Origin: Streptomyces canus
GTDB lineage: Bacteria > Actinomycetota > Actinomycetes > Streptomycetales > Streptomycetaceae
Assembly (NCBI RefSeq): GCF_030815415.1
Contig: NZ_JAUSWW010000002.1
Location: 62,001 to 126,000, forward strand
DNA length: 64,000 nucleotides
Direction of reading: 5' to 3'
Each line of letters begins with the position of its first letter. The stretch's first letter is position 1. A program made the position numbers and the translations under genes. Shown here piece after piece: positions 26,301 to 33,374 of the stretch. Under the pieces are notes generated by a model. That model did no database searches. It worked only from the letters and a program-made list of their open reading frames with translations, and was not told where the DNA came from.

Positions 26301-26584
26301 TGCCCGGGGCGGGTGCTGGGCAGGGTCAGGTCCAGCGGGATGCCGCCGAAGTGCCCGCGCACCTCGCACGGCGGGGTGCCGAAGGCCTCGAGCAGGCCCC
26401 GGCTGTCGAGGATCTCCATGGTGCGGGCGTGCAGGGTCGAGGCCCGCGACTCGGTCGTCGGGGCCTCGCGGGTCTCCAGTACGACGACGTCGGCGCCGCC
26501 GAGGCGGAGTTCACCGGCGAGCATCAGCCCGACCGGTCCCCCGCCCACGACGACGACGTCGGCCTCCAGCCGCTGGTACACCAT
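23309..26584 (-). CDS. Aromatic hydroxylase-halogenase fusion
   Basis: One uninterrupted frame of 1091 codons. Residues 1 to about 475 are a group A FAD hydroxylase (GGGPVGLMLAGELRLGG; GDAAHRQMPIGGQALNLG) with the usual C-terminal thioredoxin-like domain. About 80 residues of Pro/Ala/Ser/Glu-rich linker follow. Residues 556-1091 are a flavin-dependent halogenase, with GAGMAGGMLGAVLARNG, VGEST, RKQNFGFVYH and the diagnostic GGWLWVIPF. The halogenase part has its own possible start, ATG at 24917-24919 behind AAGGGTG, so both a fusion and a separate halogenase could be made. The gene follows the aromatase gene by 2 bases. The halogenase needs FADH2, probably from the reductase at 32.8-33.3 kb. 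Confidence 0.85.
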   Translation of the reverse strand: MVYQRLEADVVVVGGGPVGLMLAGELRLGGADVVVLETREAPTTESRASTLHARTMEILDSRGLLEAFGTPPCEVRGHFGGIPLDLTLPSTRPGQWKVPQTETERLLQDWAAGLGARVERRHTLRALRTTGEGVEAVAAGPGGPVRIRAAYLVGCDGENSTVRRLLGADFPGEDAHRELLRADVAGIDVPNRRFQRLERGMAVAARRGDGVTRVMVHEFGREAQLRTAEPDFAEVCEVWQRVTGEDITSGTPLWVNSFGDANRQLSVYRHDRVLFAGDAAHRQMPIGGQALNLGLQDAVNLGWKLAAVATGRAPQPLLDTYHDERHEVGRRVLANIKVQSQLLLGGPESNSTRALFAELLPSEKVRTHLASMIAGLDISYGDQGVRLPSTTLTTGDRPCTTTELLHPARPLLLLLTPKAAPFHEQAAPWSDYVTTLTATADLPGTDALLLRPDGHIAWTSPSDTPLPEALTHWFGPPTTERPTADDARKPSLVLAPESVAAALSTSEPAAADGDSVPQGPPAPAPESTRRTGGAGGTPKADGEAEAANDSPKGDPMNTKDHAHERYDVAILGAGMAGGMLGAVLARNGVKVLLIDAGTHPRFAVGESTIPYTSAMTRIVGERYEVPEIVHMASFRGIQDHVSPMSGRKQNFGFVYHREGQDQNPDEINQLVVPEWQRTESHLFRQDTDAYLFHLAVRYGATPLLGTRITDIETGPDGAVLRSDRGVEYRAEYLVDGSGFRSPVADAFGLREEPTRARHHSRTLFTHMVGVTPYDDAPSAAGHQQPSPWHHGTLHHVFDGGWLWVIPFDNHDGAISPLCSVGLTLDERKFPKSQDLTPQQEFDEFLARFPQIAEQFTDARAVRPWVATGRLQYSSSSTVGERYCLTAHAAGFIDALYSRGLTNTLEVVNSLAWRLIEASRDGDWSTERFEYIDRLQQGLYDVHDDLVYSSFVGFKHYDLWNAVTRVWESTSIMPTMTVERAYRRFMENRDEQILKDLEQTTTPGLPAPVGEDISSLLTLTRSTCQAVEAGGLEPGEAAELLFEQLRESKFLPEPFALGDPDNKCFEATPELLGQALDWGRTKAPEHIAGLFG

Positions 26585-26586
26585 GG

Positions 26587-27525
26587 TCAGCGCTGGTTCT
26601 CGGCGTGGTCCTTGGCGTGGCCCAGGGTGGCGCGGCTGTTGGTGCTCAGCGCGCCGTGGACGTACGCGCGGGCGTCCGCGACCGTGGCGTCCTCGCCGAG
26701 GATCCTCGCGATGTTCGCGGTGTTGAGGACCACGGTGTGCTGGGAGGAGGCGGTGGTGGTGCCGTCGGCGGCCTCGGTGAACGTCCAGTAGCCGGTGTGC
26801 AGGGTCATCAGCGCGGGCAGCGTGACCTGCTTGTAGGCGATCTTGTGGTGCGGGAACGTCACCCGGTACGACTTGGTGGTGTGCGTGGAGCCGTCCTTGG
26901 CGCGGGTGTCCATCTCCAGGCTCTGCAGACCGGGGGCGGGCTCCTCGAAGCGGACGGTGGCCACGTGCGGCAGCCGCTCGGGCCACAGGCCGGCCTCGTT
27001 GACGAAGTCGTAGGCGTCCTTGGCGGCGCCGTCGATCGTCACGGAGTCCTCGAAGGAGAACGTGACGTCCTCGGTGGCGTGGGCGAGTTCGACGTTGGTC
27101 TTCAGTGCCGCGAGCTCCGAGCGGGAGTTGCGGTCGACGGCCTCGTCGATCCAGGCCAGGCCCTTGGGGTCGTCGTCGATGGCCCGGTAGTCGTGCAGGA
27201 GCCGCACCCGGGAGGTGGACTCGGTGAGCGGCTCGATGATCCAGGTGCCGCCCATCGCGGCGACCGGCGGGGTGGAGACCTCCTGGCGGAAGGTGATGAC
27301 CAGGCCCTCGGCGTCCAGGGTGCGGCGCGAGGTCCAGTTCTTCGGCTCGCCGTTGGCGGTGGCCCAGATACGGATCCGCTCGCTGTCACCGTCGGCTTCG
27401 ACACGGTCGACGAAGATGGTGGGCGGGAAGATCCGAGGCCAGTTCTCCACCTCGGCGATCAGGCGGTAGACGGCCGTTGCGGGGGCGTCGACGTCGACGG
27501 TGTGCTCGACCTCGCGGAGCGTCAT
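26587..27525 (-). CDS. Didomain aromatase/cyclase
   Basis: A 312-residue protein made of two START/Bet v1-like halves (about 1-150 and 155-312). The first opens EVEHTVDVDAPATAVYRLIAEVENWPRIF in concept, and the second has SVTIDGAAKDAYDFVNEAGLWPERLPHV. Didomain aromatases act on C-9-reduced polyketide chains and set and aromatise the first ring, which fits the adjacent C-9-type ketoreductase. The gene lies between the ketoreductase and the fusion gene. Confidence 0.92.
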   Translation of the reverse strand: MTLREVEHTVDVDAPATAVYRLIAEVENWPRIFPPTIFVDRVEADGDSERIRIWATANGEPKNWTSRRTLDAEGLVITFRQEVSTPPVAAMGGTWIIEPLTESTSRVRLLHDYRAIDDDPKGLAWIDEAVDRNSRSELAALKTNVELAHATEDVTFSFEDSVTIDGAAKDAYDFVNEAGLWPERLPHVATVRFEEPAPGLQSLEMDTRAKDGSTHTTKSYRVTFPHHKIAYKQVTLPALMTLHTGYWTFTEAADGTTTASSQHTVVLNTANIARILGEDATVADARAYVHGALSTNSRATLGHAKDHAENQR

Positions 27526-27682
27526 GGCTGAACTCCCTTCAGGGGCAGGGGTGTTGGGCCTGTCCGGCGGATCAGGCTGCAGGAGACGGGCGGTACCTCG
27601 TTGATGCGGGCGAGCGGGACGCTCCGGGGAAGGGTGTGCGGGGCCCCACGTGCGTCTGTGGCGTGATCCGCCGGGCAGGCCC

Positions 27683-28465
27683 TCAGAAGTTGCCGAGACC
27701 GCCGCAGACGTTGAGCGCCTGTGCGGTGATGGAGGCTGCGGTGTCGGAGGCGAGGTAGCCGACCAGGCCGGCGACCTCTTCGGGGGTCGAGTAGCGGCCG
27801 AGCGGGATCTTCGACTGGAACTTGGTGAGGATGGCGTCCTCGGTGGTGTCGTAGGCGGCCGCGTAGCCCTGGCGCACGCGCTGCGCCATCGGGGTCTCCA
27901 CATAGCCGGGGCAGACCGCGTTGACGGTGATGCCGGTCGGCGCGAGCTCGTTGCCGAGCGCCTTGGTGAAGCCGACGACGCCGTGCTTGGACGCGGAGTA
28001 GGGGGCGCCGAGGACCACGCCCTGCTTGCCGGCGGTGGAGGCGATGTTGATGATCCGGCCGCGGTCCTTGTGGCGCATGCCGCCGGCGTTGAGGACCGCG
28101 CGGGTCATGCGGAAGACGCTGTTGAGGTTGGTGTCGATGACGTCGTCCCACAGCTCGTCGTCGATGTCGGCGGTGACGCCGCCGCCGCTGCGGCCCGCGT
28201 TGTTGACGAGCACGTCGACGGTGCCGAACCGCTCGACGGCGGCGGTGACGAACGCGGTGACGCTGTCGGAGTCGCGGACGTCGACGGCGGCTCCGTCGAC
28301 GTCGAGGCCTTCCTCGCGCAGCTGCTTGACGGTGCTGGTGACGTTCTCGGCGGTGCGGGCGCCGATGAAGACGCGGTGGCCGCCGGCGGCCAGGATCCGG
28401 GCGGCCGCGAGGCCGATTCCGCTGGTGGCGCCGGTGACGAGAGCGACGCGCTGGTCCTGCTGCAT
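27683..28465 (-). CDS. Type II polyketide ketoreductase (C-9 type)
   Basis: A 260-residue short-chain dehydrogenase: TGATSGIG cofactor loop at 11-18, NNAGRSGGG at 88-96 (SGG in place of the PGG of actinorhodin-type reductase), catalytic Asn113, Ser143, Tyr156 and Lys160, and CPGYVETPMA. This matches the ActIII family that reduces the C-9 carbonyl of the nascent chain using NADPH. It is downstream of the ACP gene and upstream of the didomain aromatase, the classic order for reduced aromatic polyketides. Confidence 0.93.
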   Translation of the reverse strand: MQQDQRVALVTGATSGIGLAAARILAAGGHRVFIGARTAENVTSTVKQLREEGLDVDGAAVDVRDSDSVTAFVTAAVERFGTVDVLVNNAGRSGGGVTADIDDELWDDVIDTNLNSVFRMTRAVLNAGGMRHKDRGRIINIASTAGKQGVVLGAPYSASKHGVVGFTKALGNELAPTGITVNAVCPGYVETPMAQRVRQGYAAAYDTTEDAILTKFQSKIPLGRYSTPEEVAGLVGYLASDTAASITAQALNVCGGLGNF

Positions 28466-28492
28466 GGTGGCTTCTCCCTGGGTCCGGTCGAA

Positions 28493-28765
28493 TCAGGCGG
28501 CGGTGGCGGCCGGCGACAGCAGCTCGTTGACGGCGGCGATGAGGGTGCGGGGGGTGCGGTTGTCGGTGAAGACGTCGTCGTCGAGGGCGATGCCGTACTC
28601 GCGCTCGATGCGGCCGCCGGTCTCCAGCAGGGCCAGCGACTCGTAGCCGAGCGACTCGAAGTCGAGGTCGAGGATGTCGCCGTCCAGGTCGATGCCGTCG
28701 TCGGCGCCGGCGCCCTCGAGGAGGATGCGCTTGAGGTCGGCGAGGGCGAATGCGGAGGAGCTCAT
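28493..28765 (-). CDS. Type II PKS acyl carrier protein
   Basis: A 90-residue acidic ACP. The phosphopantetheine site is DFESLGYESLALLE (Ser43), with Tyr before Glu-Ser-Leu as in many aromatic-polyketide ACPs, followed by EREYGIALDDDVF. It is far from the KS/CLF pair (12 kb), which is unusual since minimal PKS genes normally lie together. The ATG at 28765 follows GAAGGGACC. Confidence 0.92.
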   Translation of the reverse strand: MSSSAFALADLKRILLEGAGADDGIDLDGDILDLDFESLGYESLALLETGGRIEREYGIALDDDVFTDNRTPRTLIAAVNELLSPAATAA

Positions 28766-28813
28766 GAGGGGGTCCCTTCGGGGATTGGCAGTGGTGGATG
28801 GGGTGGGCATGGC

Positions 28814-28847
28814 GATGCCCCTGCCGGTGGGGCTTGGCAGGGGCATC
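28814..28847. repeat. Hairpin in ACP leader
   Basis: GATGCCCCTGCC and GGCAGGGGCATC are exact complements around a 10-base loop. It lies 49 bases upstream of the ACP start, inside the leader, and shares the CCCCTGCC element with the hairpin at 28972-29011. Confidence 0.6.
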
Positions 28848-28971
28848 AGGTTGAACAGGAGAGAGCGCGTAGGAGCTCGGGAGGTTCTGTCGGCTTGCGG
28901 CTACGGGTCCGATGTGGCTGGTCGCGCAGTTCCCCGCGCCCCTGCGGGGCGCGGCCCCGCAGGGCATGGGA

Positions 28972-29011
28972 ACGCCCCTGCCGGGGCGGGGGATGTCGCC
29001 GGCAGGGGCGT
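28972..29011 (-). terminator. Hairpin terminator after hemerythrin gene
   Basis: ACGCCCCTGCCGG and its exact complement flank a 14-base loop, 33 bases past the hemerythrin stop. The preceding stretch at about 28922-28965 is the GC-rich CGCAGTTCCCCGCGCCCCTG motif frequent in Streptomyces intergenic regions. Confidence 0.7.
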
Positions 29012-29043
29012 GCTCCAGGGGGCCCGTCAGGGGGCCGTGGGGG

Positions 29044-29670
29044 TCAGACGCCCCACAGGTGGCGCTTCTTGTAGCTCGACTCCCAGAACAGCTTGTTGAG
29101 GACCTTCACCGGGGCCGGCATGGTGTCCAGGAATGCCTTGCGGTCGGTGTCGTTCTGCTCGTCGGTGATCCAGGGGAAGTAGACGGCCGCGCCCTTGGGG
29201 CCCTGCTTGCGGGCCATCGCGCCGCGGAAGGCGTCCCAGTCCTTGGTGGTGCAGGCGTCCTGGATGAGCGGCAGCGCCTCGCTCTCCTCGTGCTTCATGT
29301 GGTCGCCGAGGACCCGGATGAGTTCGGCGACGCGGTCGGCGAGGTCGGGGGTGTTGCGGGCCAGGCCGTCGTCGACGGAGGCGAGGACCGGGTCCAGCTG
29401 GGCGTGCTCGGCCTCCATCTCGTCGAGCAGCTTCTGGTCGGCGGGCCGGCCGGCGACGGCGGCCGCGACGCGCGGCCACAGGTCGGAGTCCTCGACGGTG
29501 TGGTGCACATGCAGCTGGTGCTTGAAGTTCGCCCAGCCGTCGCGCACCTCCGGGGACTGGGAGCGGCCTGCGGCGACCGCCGCGGCGAGCCGCCTCATGT
29601 CGCGCCGGAACGCGTCGTGCGTGGCGTACATGACGGCGAAGTTGATCGGGGCCTGCTGTGCGACTGCCAT
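29044..29670 (-). CDS. Hemerythrin HHE-domain protein
   Basis: A 208-residue helical protein with the hemerythrin di-iron ligands: THDAFRRDM, HHTVEDSDLWP, EHAQLDP and HMKHEESEALPL. Such proteins bind O2 or NO, or act in iron or oxidative-stress handling. A C-terminal extension of about 50 residues (GPKGAAVYFPWITDEQ, SSYKKRHLWG) is shared by a subset of actinobacterial members. It is divergent from an ECF sigma gene across a region with a striking nested dyad. Being within the cluster, it may buffer oxygen or iron, or be an oxidase; this is inference. Confidence 0.85.
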   Translation of the reverse strand: MAVAQQAPINFAVMYATHDAFRRDMRRLAAAVAAGRSQSPEVRDGWANFKHQLHVHHTVEDSDLWPRVAAAVAGRPADQKLLDEMEAEHAQLDPVLASVDDGLARNTPDLADRVAELIRVLGDHMKHEESEALPLIQDACTTKDWDAFRGAMARKQGPKGAAVYFPWITDEQNDTDRKAFLDTMPAPVKVLNKLFWESSYKKRHLWGV

Positions 29671-29825
29671 GGTGTGCGTGCCTTTCTTGGGTGACCGGTC
29701 GCGGCCGGTCGGCGGATGGGGTAACTCGCTGTCGCGAGTGGGGAGTTCGGACCCTTGCGGCCGAGCTCCCCACGCCCCGCGGCCCGGGATGCCCTCGCGA
29801 ATGAGAGGGATCGGCCATGGCCGGA

Positions 29826-29883
29826 TGTGACACGAATCGCCTTCTTTGTGATCTGAATCACATTCGCGGAGGGTGATGTCACA
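29826..29883. promoter_or_regulatory. Nested symmetric dyad between divergent hemerythrin and ECF genes
   Basis: An inner perfect dyad TGTGAT-CTGA-ATCACA (29847-29862) is flanked by an outer pair TGTGACA (29826-29832) and TGTCACA (29877-29883). Both pairs are centred at exactly 29854.5 and spaced two helical turns apart. The inner site resembles CRP/FNR (TGTGA-n6-TCACA) and, less well, Rex operators. It lies about 155 bases upstream of the hemerythrin start and 50 bases upstream of the ECF start. Confidence 0.6.
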
Positions 29884-29933
29884 ATCCCCGGGCGAAAGGC
29901 GTCTCGGGTGTGAGCTCGTCACAGGGAGGCACC

Positions 29934-30956
29934 ATGTCCGACAGCCAGGCAGGCGACCACACGGCCAGTTCCGTCGAAGCCTCGACGGAGGTCTTCGTCG
30001 GCTACCGCGAGTTGCTGTTCTCGATCGTCTACAACCTGCTCGGCACGGTCGCCGACACCGACGACGTGCTCCAGGAGACCTGGTTGTCGTGGTCGGCGAA
30101 GAAGAGCCGCTCCCCGCACGAGGAGATCGACAACCCTCGTGCCTATCTCGTACGGATCGCGGTCAACCACGCGCTCGCCCGCAAGGCCGCCGTCAAGCGA
30201 CGCCGTGAGACGTACGTGGGTCCCTGGCTGCCGGAACCGCTGGTGACGCGGGGCGCCGCCGAGGAGGAGCCGGTCGCCGAGCCCGCGCACCGGGCGCTGC
30301 AGAGCGAGTCGGTGTCGATGGCGCTGATGGTGGTCCTGGAGACGCTGTCCCCGCTGGAGCGGGCGGTGTTCGTGCTGCACGACGTGTTCGGCTACGCGCA
30401 CGCCGAGATCGCGGGCATCCTCGACCGCAACCCCTCCTCGGTGCGCCAGCTCGCCCACCGGGCCCGCGCCCACGTACAGGCGCGGCGTCCCCGCTACCAG
30501 GCCGATCCGTATGTCCAGCAGCGGGTCACCGAGCGGTTCATCGACGCCGCTCTCGGCGGCGACCTCGGTCTGCTGATGGAGATGCTGGCACCGGACGTGA
30601 CCATGTGGACCGACGGCGGCGGCAAGGTCCGCACCGCGGGCCTGCGTCCGGTCATCGGCCGGGAGAAGGTCTGCCGGCTGCTCGCGGGCTACGCGGGACG
30701 CACCCCCAAGGACCTCGACATCCACTACCGGCACGTCAACGGCGACCCGTCGGCGGTGGTGTTCTCCGAGGACTCCCCGTACGCGGTGCTGGTCATGGAC
30801 CTCAGCCCCGACAGCGACCAGGTGCGCGGCATCTACGCCGTGGTCAACCCGGACAAGCTGGCCCGGGTGCGGTCCGGCGAGTCCTCCGAAACCACCGAGC
30901 CCTCCGAAACCACCGAGTCCTCCGAGCCCTCCGAGCCCTCCGAGAACGAGGTCTGA
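29934..30956 (+). CDS. ECF41/SigJ-type sigma factor with SnoaL-like domain
   Basis: A 340-residue ECF sigma factor. Region 2 includes FVGYRELLFSIVYNLLG and DTDDVLQETWLSW; region 4 includes SPLERAVFVLHDVFGYAHAEIA and RQLAHRARAH. A C-terminal SnoaL-like domain carries the ECF41 landmarks WTDGGGK and NPDKL, which tune activity without a separate anti-sigma factor. The extreme C-terminus is a low-complexity tail of Ser-Glu-Thr/Pro repeats. The ATG at 29934 follows GGGAGG. ECF41 genes usually adjoin a carboxymuconolactone decarboxylase or oxidoreductase gene that they control; here the neighbour is hemerythrin. Confidence 0.9.
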   Translation: MSDSQAGDHTASSVEASTEVFVGYRELLFSIVYNLLGTVADTDDVLQETWLSWSAKKSRSPHEEIDNPRAYLVRIAVNHALARKAAVKRRRETYVGPWLPEPLVTRGAAEEEPVAEPAHRALQSESVSMALMVVLETLSPLERAVFVLHDVFGYAHAEIAGILDRNPSSVRQLAHRARAHVQARRPRYQADPYVQQRVTERFIDAALGGDLGLLMEMLAPDVTMWTDGGGKVRTAGLRPVIGREKVCRLLAGYAGRTPKDLDIHYRHVNGDPSAVVFSEDSPYAVLVMDLSPDSDQVRGIYAVVNPDKLARVRSGESSETTEPSETTESSEPSEPSENEV

Positions 30957-30968
30957 GGGCCGTGGGTG

Positions 30969-32315
30969 TCAGTGCGCGCCGCGCCCGCGACCTGCGGCCG
31001 CTTCGGCGACGCCGGCACGCGGTGCGACGGCCACCTCGGCGACGTCCGGAGTGCCGACTGCGCTCCCCACCAGGGGCGCCCGGTCGTCGTCCCGCAGCAG
31101 CCGGTTGAGGACGGGCGCCGCGATCCCGGTGGTGACCAGGGCCATGAGCACCATCGCGGAGAACAGCTGCACGGTCAGCAGCCCGAGGCTCAACCCCACG
31201 TTCAGCAGCACCAGTTCGGTCAGACCGCGGGTGTTCATCAGCACCCCGAGCACGGTGGCGTCCCGCCACTCCATGCCCGTCAGCCGGGCGGACAGGGCGA
31301 CGCCACCGAGCTTGCCGAGGCAGGCCACCACGATGATGGCCACCGTCTGCAGGACACCGCCCGCGCTGAGCGTGGTGAGGTCCACGGACAGGCCGGTGAC
31401 GACGAAGAACACCGGAAGCAGCAGCTTGCCGACGGTCTCCAGGGGCGGCATCGCCACCCGGTGCAGCAGGCTGTCGTGACGCCGGGGCATCACCAGACCG
31501 AACATGAACGCCCCGAAGATGGCGTGGATGCCGATGTGGGAGGTGACGAACGCCGAGGTGAACACGCCGGAGGCGACGAGCACCGGCACGTACTGCGTGT
31601 GCGTGACGCGCAGCCGGTCGCTGATCGTGGCGAGGACGGGGCGTACCAGCCACAGCATGACGACCAGGTAGACCGCCGACCAGGCCATCACCGTCAGGAA
31701 TCCGGCGGTGCCGGTGGCGGTGGTCAGGGCGACGACGACGGCCAGCATGCACCAGGCGAGCACGTCGTCCGCGGCCGCGAGCCCGAGGGCCAGGGTGCCG
31801 GCGCGGGTCTTCTGCAGACCCTGTTCGGCGATGATCCGGGCCAGTACCGGGAAGGCGGTGATGGACATCGCGACGCCGAGATAGAGCGCGAACTCGGTGA
31901 ACGGCACGGTCTTTCCGTTGACCACGTCGTGCGAGCCGTAGATCAGCCAGGCGAGCCCGACGCCGAGCGCCATGGGCAGCGCCAGCGAGCTGATCCAGAT
32001 GGTGCCGGTGGAGCGGAAGCGGCCTTTGAGGGCGCTGCCGTTGAACTCCCAGCCGATGATGAACATGAACAGGAGCAGGCCCACCTGGGAGACGACGCCC
32101 AGATGGGGGCGTATCTCGGCGGGGAAGAGCCGGTCGGGCAGGTCGCCGGGGAACAGTCCGAGCAGGCTCGGTCCCAGGCAGATGCCGACGGTGATCTCAC
32201 CGATGACGGCGGGCTGTTTGATACGGCGGCACAGCGCGGTGACGGCGGCCGCCAGGGCGAGGATCAGGGCGATGCCGCCGATCGCCGTGACGGTGATCCA
32301 CTCGGAGTGGGGCAC
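30969..32315 (-). CDS. Cation/proton antiporter (CPA2-like)
   Basis: A 448-residue membrane protein with about 12 hydrophobic segments, SITAFPVLARII, and AADDVLAW, whose Asp pair marks electrogenic Na+(K+)/H+ exchangers of the Kef/NapA group. A soluble C-terminal tail of about 40 residues has no RCK domain. In antibiotic clusters such antiporters are often annotated as exporters or pH partners. It is the last gene of the leftward run starting at the MFS pump and ends convergently with the ECF gene, 12 bases apart. Confidence 0.88.
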   Translation of the reverse strand: MPHSEWITVTAIGGIALILALAAAVTALCRRIKQPAVIGEITVGICLGPSLLGLFPGDLPDRLFPAEIRPHLGVVSQVGLLLFMFIIGWEFNGSALKGRFRSTGTIWISSLALPMALGVGLAWLIYGSHDVVNGKTVPFTEFALYLGVAMSITAFPVLARIIAEQGLQKTRAGTLALGLAAADDVLAWCMLAVVVALTTATGTAGFLTVMAWSAVYLVVMLWLVRPVLATISDRLRVTHTQYVPVLVASGVFTSAFVTSHIGIHAIFGAFMFGLVMPRRHDSLLHRVAMPPLETVGKLLLPVFFVVTGLSVDLTTLSAGGVLQTVAIIVVACLGKLGGVALSARLTGMEWRDATVLGVLMNTRGLTELVLLNVGLSLGLLTVQLFSAMVLMALVTTGIAAPVLNRLLRDDDRAPLVGSAVGTPDVAEVAVAPRAGVAEAAAGRGRGAH

Positions 32316-32341
32316 AGCGGTCTCCTGTCAGGGGGCGGCGG

Positions 32342-32758
32342 TCATGGCCGGACCGGCGCGGTCGTGGACGTGGCGGCATCGACGGGGCGCAGTTCGATGA
32401 AGTCGAAGGCCTTGAAGCGGCGCAGCAGGGGCCGCAGCGGCGCCGGTACGACGGACTGCTGCGGGTCGGTGAACACCTGCGGCTGGTCCAGGCGGATCAG
32501 CTTGCCCCGGGTGTGCAGTTCGCAGCCGCCGCCGGCGATGGTGTTGCGCACCCAGTCGGACTGGGGGCCGTACGGCAGCGACAGGACGTAGTTCCCGTCG
32601 CGCTTGAACACCTTGACCGGGGTGCGGTAGACGCGCCCGGACTTGCGTCCCACGTGCAGGACGGCGCCGAACCCGGGCATCCGGGTCAGGACGGGGCCGA
32701 CGAAGCGGTTGGCGAAGGTGCGGTTGAAGCGGGCCAGTCGCCGTTGGATGGCGGACAT
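32342..32758 (-). CDS. Deazaflavin (F420)-dependent nitroreductase-family protein
   Basis: A 138-residue split-barrel protein with VGRKSGRVYRTPVKVF and NYVLSLPYGPQSDWVRN, hallmarks of the DDN/F420H2-dependent reductase family. These use F420H2 to reduce quinones or enones. A second member lies at 38.0-38.6 kb. It probably reduces an intermediate of the polyketide pathway. Confidence 0.85.
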   Translation of the reverse strand: MSAIQRRLARFNRTFANRFVGPVLTRMPGFGAVLHVGRKSGRVYRTPVKVFKRDGNYVLSLPYGPQSDWVRNTIAGGGCELHTRGKLIRLDQPQVFTDPQQSVVPAPLRPLLRRFKAFDFIELRPVDAATSTTAPVRP

Positions 32759-32782
32759 CCGGAACTCCTTTAGCGTGCGGGG

Positions 32783-33337
32783 TCAGACGTCGAACATGGG
32801 GTGGGTACCGCGCTGTTCGGCCTCCAGGGAGCCCATGGAGCCGCGGAAGAAGATCAGTGGTTCCGACTCGCCGCTGGACACGCCCAGTTCGGCGACCTTA
32901 CCGATGAAGATCGTGTGGTCGCCGCCCTCGACGGCGTTGACCAGGCGGCAGGACAGGAACGCCATGGCGCCGCTGAGCACGGGCACTCCGGCGGTGGAGT
33001 AGTGGTGGTCGACGCCGTCCAGGTTCGCGGTGTGCCTGCCCGCGAACGCCCAGGCCAGCGGCTCTTGCCGGCCGGCGAGGAAGTTCACCGTGTAGGCACC
33101 GGACTCCTCCACCACCGCGCGCAGGCGGGACGCCTTGTGGAGGCAGAACAGCACCAGCGGCGGATCGAGGGAGACCGAGGTGAAGGAGTTGACGGTGGTG
33201 CCGGCCGCCTGCGAACCGCTGCCGCTGGTGATCACGGTCACGCCGGTCACGAACATGCCGCACACATTGCGCAGCACCTTCCCGTCGATGGGACCGTCGG
33301 CCCGCTGTTGCAGGATGCCTGGCTGTGTCGTGGTCAT
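32783..33337 (-). CDS. Flavin reductase (HpaC/ActVB-like)
   Basis: A 184-residue split-barrel flavin reductase: FVTGVTVITS, GTTVNSFTSVSLDPPLVLFCL, and HTIFIGKVAEL with the conserved His. It makes FMNH2 or FADH2 from NAD(P)H for two-component oxygenases and halogenases. It is the natural electron source for the two halogenases of this cluster. Its stop and start leave short gaps to neighbours on the same strand. Confidence 0.9.
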   Translation of the reverse strand: MTTTQPGILQQRADGPIDGKVLRNVCGMFVTGVTVITSGSGSQAAGTTVNSFTSVSLDPPLVLFCLHKASRLRAVVEESGAYTVNFLAGRQEPLAWAFAGRHTANLDGVDHHYSTAGVPVLSGAMAFLSCRLVNAVEGGDHTIFIGKVAELGVSSGESEPLIFFRGSMGSLEAEQRGTHPMFDV

Positions 33338-33374
33338 GGGCGCCCCCTGGGGGAAGAAGGCCCCGGCGAGGGGC

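Noticed and set aside
27522..28967. A 481-residue Arg/His/Pro-rich minus-strand frame over KR and ACP
   Set aside because: Composition is typical of a third-frame shadow and it overlaps the well-supported KR and ACP genes.
30885..30956. Repetitive Ser-Glu-Thr/Pro coding tail of the ECF sigma as a separate repeat element
   Set aside because: It is a low-complexity coding tail in frame with the sigma factor, likely from slippage, not a mobile repeat.
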